From Nocardiopsis sp. NRRL B-16309 (GTDB lineage Bacteria > Actinomycetota > Actinomycetes > Streptosporangiales > Streptosporangiaceae), in contig NZ_LGEC01000027.1 of assembly GCF_001279585.1 (NCBI RefSeq), forward strand, positions 124,001 to 188,000: a stretch of 64,000 bases of DNA, written 5' to 3'. The notes beneath the pieces were generated by a model, which worked only from the letters and a program-made list of their open reading frames with translations, made no database searches and was not told where the DNA came from. Made by a program: the position numbers and the translations under genes. This document shows positions 60,165 through 64,000 of this stretch, one piece after another. Numbering within the stretch: the first letter of the stretch is position 1; the number at the start of each line of letters is the position of its first letter.

Positions 60165-61124
60165 ATGGACGAGTTGGTCGGCGAACAGGCCGTGTGGCGG
60201 TTCGACGGTACGTCGGTGTCGATCAGGTACGAGACCAGGGGCTGGTTCCGCAGCCCCCTCCTGAAGAGGCTCGGGAGCCTCGAACTCCCGGTCGGGCTGG
60301 TCGACTCGGTCGACTTCCGTCCGAACGGCGGCCGTAAGGGCAAGGGCTGGCTCCTCCGGCTGAGGCTGCGCGAGCGCACGGACCCCTACGCGGCGGTCGG
60401 CATGATGCCCGACAACGGATCCCAGCCCTTCCACCTGGCCGGGCCCGCCCGGACCGAGCTGGTCGCCGAGTACCTGGCCGACCAGATCCGCTTCGCCGCG
60501 GAGCGGCACACCGCCGATCCGCACCCCGCCGCGGCCACCGCGCTCGTCCCGGAGCCGCCCCTGCACATCCGGACCGCCGAGGGCACCGCGACGCTGGACG
60601 GCACCTCGCTGCGCCTGGTGTGGTCCGGTGCCTACGCGAGTTCGCGCAAGAAGAAGGCCCAGCGCCGCGAGTACGGCCTCGCCGACATCGCGTCGGTGGA
60701 GTGGGTTCCCTCCGACGGCTGGGAGTGGGGGTTCCTGCGGGTGGTCACCCGCGCGGGCGGCGAGGCCGACGCCAAGCCGGGCAAGGACCTGCGCTGCCTC
60801 CTGGCCGACGACGGCGAGGAGGGTTTCCAGGCCCTGCTGATGGCGGCCACCGCCACCGCCCGCGTGTGGGCCCTGCGGCCCGCGGGCGGTTCGGCGCCCG
60901 AGGCCGCCGAAACGGGCCGGGACTGGCTCGGCACGGCGCGCTCCGCCGTCGCCCGCATCGGCGCGGCCCTGCCGGAGGCGGGGGAGCGGCCGACGGAGCG
61001 GGCCCCGGCCGACACCGCGTGGATCTACGAGCAGATCGAGCGCCTGGGCGAGCTGCACGCGCGAGGCGTGCTCACCGACGAGGAGTTCTCCGCCAAGAAG
61101 GCCGAACTCCTCGCCCGTATCTGA
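60165..61124 (+). CDS. DUF4429 and SHOCT domain protein
   Basis: This 319-aa protein has two copies of a PH-like DUF4429 module (starting LVGEQAVWRFDGTSVSIRYE and again near residue 145 with GTATLDGTSLRLVW) and a C-terminal SHOCT helix pair (WIYEQIERLGELHARGVLTD, then EEFSAKKAELLARI). SHOCT modules mediate oligomerisation; the full function is unknown. AAGGGG precedes the ATG at 60165. It is monocistronic. Confidence 0.9.
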   Translation: MDELVGEQAVWRFDGTSVSIRYETRGWFRSPLLKRLGSLELPVGLVDSVDFRPNGGRKGKGWLLRLRLRERTDPYAAVGMMPDNGSQPFHLAGPARTELVAEYLADQIRFAAERHTADPHPAAATALVPEPPLHIRTAEGTATLDGTSLRLVWSGAYASSRKKKAQRREYGLADIASVEWVPSDGWEWGFLRVVTRAGGEADAKPGKDLRCLLADDGEEGFQALLMAATATARVWALRPAGGSAPEAAETGRDWLGTARSAVARIGAALPEAGERPTERAPADTAWIYEQIERLGELHARGVLTDEEFSAKKAELLARI

Positions 61125-61190
61125 CCCGTCCCCAGTACCGGCCGCGAACGAGACTCGCGAGCGGATGTTCGCGTTCGTGGGATGGGGTGG

Positions 61191-61207
61191 TATCAATAAT
61201 GATATCA
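61191..61207. promoter_or_regulatory. HicAB operator and promoter candidate
   Basis: TATCA-ATAA-TGATATCA contains TATCA/TGATA as an inverted repeat, and the AATAAT inside it (61195-61200) is a good -10, with a predicted start near 61207, just before the hicA ATG. HicB-type repression at this site would autoregulate the pair. Confidence 0.6.
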
Positions 61208-61214
61208 CTGCACC

Positions 61215-61479
61215 ATGGAACGTCGGGAGAAGGCGCTCGAAGCTCCGCGGGACACCCCGGCATCGGCACGGTTCGCCGAACTTGAAGGAGTGTGCGGGCA
61301 CTTCTTCGGGGAGCCACGCCAGCGGGGCACTTCGCACCAGGTCTACAAGACGCCCTGGGCGGGCGATCCTCGCGTCAACATCCAGAACGACCATGGGAAG
61401 GCGAAGCCCCTACCAGGTGAGGCAGGTGCTCGCCGCGATCAGGAGACTGGAAGAGAGCGAAGGAGAGGGGCAGCAGTGA
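61215..61479 (+). pseudogene. HicA-like mRNA interferase toxin, frameshifted
   Basis: From the ATG at 61215 the protein reads MERREKALEAPRDTPASARF and reaches TSHQVYKTPWAGDPRVNIQN, a HicA-type core with the catalytic His of TSHQVY. At the CCCC run 61407-61410 one extra C shifts the frame: the C-terminal part that other HicA proteins carry (YQVRQVLAAIRRLEESEGEG) is read in the next frame and stops at 61477-61479. That stop would overlap the hicB GTG as GTGA. In the actual frame translation continues into hicB (see the finding). The DNA is as given; the error or change is at one homopolymer. Confidence 0.82.
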
Positions 61480-61808
61480 ACGTCGCTGAGCACTACGCGT
61501 ACCGGGTCGTCTGGTCGGCCGAGGACGAGGCGTATGTCGGAACCGTCGCCGAACTGCCGTCCCTCTCCTGGGTCGGAGACGACCGCACCGAAGCCTTCGA
61601 AGGCATCCAGGGGCTCGCCACCTCCGTTGTCGACGAGATGACCGATTCGGGTGAGGAAGCGCCCGAGGCGATCGCGGACCGTACGTACTCGGGCAAGTTC
61701 ATGGTCCGGATCCCGCCGGAGCAGCACAGACAGTTGGCCCTCGAAGCGGCCGAGCAGCACGTCTCGCTCAACCGGCTCGCCGCCGCGCGGCTCGGAGCGT
61801 GCGGCTGA
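61476..61808 (+). CDS. HicB-family antitoxin
   Basis: This 110-aa protein has the partial RNase H-like HicB N-terminus YAYRVVWSAEDEAYVGTVAE followed by LPSLSWVGDDRTEAFEGIQG and a C-terminal ribbon-helix-helix-type half (SGKFMVRIPPEQHRQLALEA, AEQHVSLNRLAAARL). The GTG at 61476 follows AGGAGAGG, so hicB can be translated independently of the hicA lesion. It would neutralise HicA and bind its operator. Confidence 0.87.
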   Translation: MNVAEHYAYRVVWSAEDEAYVGTVAELPSLSWVGDDRTEAFEGIQGLATSVVDEMTDSGEEAPEAIADRTYSGKFMVRIPPEQHRQLALEAAEQHVSLNRLAAARLGACG

Positions 61809-61828
61809 GCGGTGCAGGGGGCCCCGAG

Positions 61829-62593
61829 TCAGGACTGGGCGGCTTTGAGCGCCGACACGGCCCCGGGGACGTCGTCGACGACCACCGCGTCCACCCCCGC
61901 CTCCGCGAAGCGCGCGGCGTCGACCGGGTCGGGGCACCAGGACAGCACCTGGAGTCCGGCGCGGTGCGCCACGTCCACGGTGTGGGGCACCGAACGCCGC
62001 CCCGGCCGGGGCTCCTCGCCCGTCAGCCCGAACGAGCGCGCGTCGATCGCCACGATCGCGCAGCCCATTCCGGCCGCCCCCGCCACGGCCGAGTCCAGCG
62101 GGTTGCGCACGAACGGCATCCACGCCGTGGGCACAGCGGGCGCCGCCTCGGCGACCGCCAGCAGGACACCGGGGTCGAAAGAACAGACGAACACCCGGCG
62201 ACGCGCGGCCTCCCGGCGCAGATACGGCAGGAGCAGCGACACCGTCCGCCGTGACGGAGCGTCGACGGCGTCCTCCATGACCGATTTCACGTCGACGTCC
62301 ACGCCGACCCCGGGCGGGATCGCCGCCAGGCCCTCGTCCAGGCCGATCAGCCCCGCCCGCGCGCACTCGGCGGCGCTCACGTCCACGATCGCCCGGCCGT
62401 CCTCCAGGGCCGCGTCGTGGTGGAGCACCAGGGCGTCGTCGGCGGTGCGGCGCACGTCCACTTCGACCCAGTCGGCCCCCGCGGCGGCCGCCGCGGCGAA
62501 GGACTCCGCGGTGTTCTCCCGCACGCCCCCGACCACGCCGCGGCCCAGGCCGCGGTGGCCGATCACCTCGGTGGCGGTGAACACGCCGCTCAC
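61829..62593 (-). CDS. Glycerophosphodiester phosphodiesterase
   Basis: This 254-aa protein has a GDPD TIM-barrel with VIGHRGLGRGVVGG, NTAESFAAAAAAGADWVEVD (E-x-D) and RRTADDALVLHHDAALEDG, and the C-terminal loop VLSWCPDPVDAARFAEAG. It cleaves glycerophosphodiesters to glycerol-3-phosphate, which in this cluster could recycle or trim glycerol-phosphate wall polymer. No signal peptide is seen. GTG at 62593 overlaps the cytidylyltransferase stop as GTGA. Confidence 0.92.
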   Translation of the reverse strand: MSGVFTATEVIGHRGLGRGVVGGVRENTAESFAAAAAAGADWVEVDVRRTADDALVLHHDAALEDGRAIVDVSAAECARAGLIGLDEGLAAIPPGVGVDVDVKSVMEDAVDAPSRRTVSLLLPYLRREAARRRVFVCSFDPGVLLAVAEAAPAVPTAWMPFVRNPLDSAVAGAAGMGCAIVAIDARSFGLTGEEPRPGRRSVPHTVDVAHRAGLQVLSWCPDPVDAARFAEAGVDAVVVDDVPGAVSALKAAQS

Positions 62594-63333
62594 GATCGGG
62601 CCTCCGTGCGGGAGCGCGTCCGGCGCAGCAGGGCCTCGGCGACCTCCACGTCGCCGGGGTTGGTGACCTTGATGTTGGACTCGTCGCCAGGCACGATCCG
62701 GACCTCCTCGCCGGGCAGGTAGCGCAGCACGACCCCGCAGTCGTCGGTCGCCACCAGTGCGGGATCGGCCATCGCGAGCTCGTAGGCGCGGCGCACCACG
62801 CCGAGCCGGAAGCCCTGGGGCGTCTGCATCCGGCGCAGCTCGGTGCGCGGCGGGACGTCGGCGATCGCCTCGCCGCCGCGCCCGGGGACCACCCGGACCA
62901 CGGTGTCGGCGCTGGGCACCGCCACGCCGACCGCGCCCGCCGAGCCCAGCGCCGACACGCACGCCGCGATGGTCTCGGGCCGGACGAGGGGGCGGGCGGC
63001 GTCGTGCAGCAGGGCCAGGTCGGTGTCGGCGGCCGAGGCCATGGCGGACAGGGCGGCACAGGAGGTCTCGGTCCGGGTCGCGCCGCCGGGAAGGACCGCG
63101 CTGACCTTGGTGAACCCCGCGTTCGCGACGATCTCGCCGACCCGGTCCAGGTACTCGTCCACCATGAGCACGACGATCTCGTCGACCTCGGGGCAGGCCT
63201 CGAAGGCGGCGATCGAGTGCTCGATGATGGGGCGCCCCTCCAGGGGGAGGAGCTGTTTGGGGGTGTCCGCGCCCATGCGCGCGCCGACCCCGCCGGCCAG
63301 AACGGCCGCGATCACCCGCGGGCCCGTGGGCAT
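62590..63333 (-). CDS. IspD/TarI-family nucleotidyltransferase
   Basis: This 247-aa cytidylyltransferase has AAVLAGGVGARMGADTPKQL (CTP-binding GGxGxRM), LLHDAARPLVRPETI (HDAARP) and SNIKVTNPGDVEVAEALL. IspD (MEP pathway) and TarI (ribitol-5-P for teichoic acid) share these motifs. The MQTPQGFRL motif and the teichoic-acid-type neighbours lean to TarI, but IspD cannot be excluded. AGGAGAG before the ATG at 63333 sets the start over a longer in-frame one at 63390. Confidence 0.82.
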   Translation of the reverse strand: MPTGPRVIAAVLAGGVGARMGADTPKQLLPLEGRPIIEHSIAAFEACPEVDEIVVLMVDEYLDRVGEIVANAGFTKVSAVLPGGATRTETSCAALSAMASAADTDLALLHDAARPLVRPETIAACVSALGSAGAVGVAVPSADTVVRVVPGRGGEAIADVPPRTELRRMQTPQGFRLGVVRRAYELAMADPALVATDDCGVVLRYLPGEEVRIVPGDESNIKVTNPGDVEVAEALLRRTRSRTEARS

Positions 63334-63726
63334 GGCGCTCTCCTGATCGAGGTGTGTGGTGGCGCGGTCGCCGCGCCCAGTGGCCGACATTAGCTGAAAC
63401 GAGCACGGTAGGTCGGCTCAGGGGCGCGCACGCGGGGTGAGGGTCCGGAACATCGGTCTGAGGAGGGTGCGCTGGCGCGGCCCGTCGCGCGCGGCGGTAA
63501 CCTATGGACGCCTGTACGGCGTGCCCGGTCCGGACCTCCTCTTCTGCGGTCGTGGATCCGGGGTCGGTCCACGGCATCCCCCGCCCGCCCGTGGACACCC
63601 TCCCCCGAGAGCCAGGGGCCGAGGCGGGGCCGGGCCGTCAACGCCGGTCCGGTGCGCGCAGGCGAGAACGTACATGCCCGTCCGGCACATCGTGGACCGG
63701 GCGAGAACCAACCCTTGGAGGTGGCG
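63334..63726. other. 393-bp divergent spacer before the ABC permease, no gene
   Basis: CGTGGA (63551-63556) and TCCACG (63568-63573) form a small hairpin, and several CGTGGAC copies occur. TAACCTATGG near 63498 may include a -10. I see no supported gene or RNA. Confidence 0.45.
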
Positions 63727-64000
63727 GTGGCGTCAAGGACGCTGGCCGTCTGGGAGCACCGGAAGGTCGTCGGCCTCCTGGTCCGGCGCGACCTGAAGGT
63801 CAAGTACCAGCAGTCCGTACTCGGGTACGCCTGGACCATGTTGGAGCCACTGGCTATGACGATGGTCTACTTCTTCGTGTTCGGGGTGATCCTCAACGCG
63901 AACCGGGGCATGCCGACCGAGGAGTACGGCGGCTTCCTGCTCTTCCTGGTGGCGGGCATCCTCCCGTGGACGACCTTCGGGCAGATCCTCGGCGAGGCCC
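63727..64000 (+). CDS. ABC-2 type permease for wall polymer export (TagG-like, N-terminal part)
   Basis: Ninety-one residues are visible before the window ends: a cytosolic VGLLVRRDLKVKYQQSVLGY followed by AWTMLEPLAMTMVYFFVFGV (first helix) and the second helix LLFLVAGILPWTTFGQILGE. This matches the permease of teichoic acid or polysaccharide export (TagG/Wzm). GTG at 63727 has GGAGG with 5-nt spacing. The ATPase partner should follow outside the window. Confidence 0.92.
   Translation, partial: MASRTLAVWEHRKVVGLLVRRDLKVKYQQSVLGYAWTMLEPLAMTMVYFFVFGVILNANRGMPTEEYGGFLLFLVAGILPWTTFGQILGEA

Overview
High-GC (visibly above 70 percent) actinobacterial chromosome, most like Nocardiopsis or a close Streptosporangiales relative. 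The evidence is the frequent GTG/TTG starts with GTGA/ATGA stop-start overlaps, a mycothiol gene (MshB), a SigE/RseA/RseB/HtrA envelope-stress operon, the succinylase-type DAP pathway (DapC/D/E), the small actinobacterial proteins DUF3117 and TM2, and an IdeR/DmdR-like iron box. I see no rRNA, tRNA, CRISPR array, prophage or insertion sequence.

Layout. 1-3900: a LysR regulator (cut by the window edge) divergent from sdhCAB. 3904-4582: a broken toxin-antitoxin pair with a long hexanucleotide microsatellite between antitoxin and toxin. 4606-7520: metallo-hydrolase and FAD monooxygenase divergent from a TetR. 7533-10482: two paralogous GNATs, a SpoU/TrmH methyltransferase, a small protein with an RHIM-like amyloid motif, and a DUF3054 protein. 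10624-14465: two tandem membrane Ser/Thr kinases. 14531-19976: S9 peptidase, mshB, a site-2 protease and DUF4287. 20272-31520: fdxA with a coupled upstream ORF, then lysine/DAP genes dapC, dapD, dapE with a putative cell-wall lytic protein among them, a LOG-family protein, a DivIVA-like protein, DUF3117 and pepA. 31780-38171: O-methyltransferase, then sigE-rseA-rseB-htrA facing mrp. 38609-46019: CPBP protease, secreted sphingomyelinase C, amidohydrolase-permease pair and two TetR regulators. 46049-49827: a two-gene fused ABC transporter with a predicted iron-box promoter. 50455-64000: a cell-envelope region (gtrA, ugd, LCP transferase, glycosyltransferase, IspD/TarI-type cytidylyltransferase, glycerophosphodiesterase, TagG-like permease) interrupted by purKE, a secreted TNT-domain protein, and a HicAB pair whose toxin gene carries a frameshift.

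How the parts fit. The window is mainly chromosomal housekeeping (respiration, DAP for peptidoglycan, purines, envelope stress, wall polymer) with accessory inserts concentrated in small toxin or signalling loci: the Doc remnant, the amyloid-motif protein, the TNT protein and HicAB. These accessory loci are the most interesting part. Starts were moved from the longest frame to internal codons wherever a ribosome-binding site or family length required it, and each such choice is stated.
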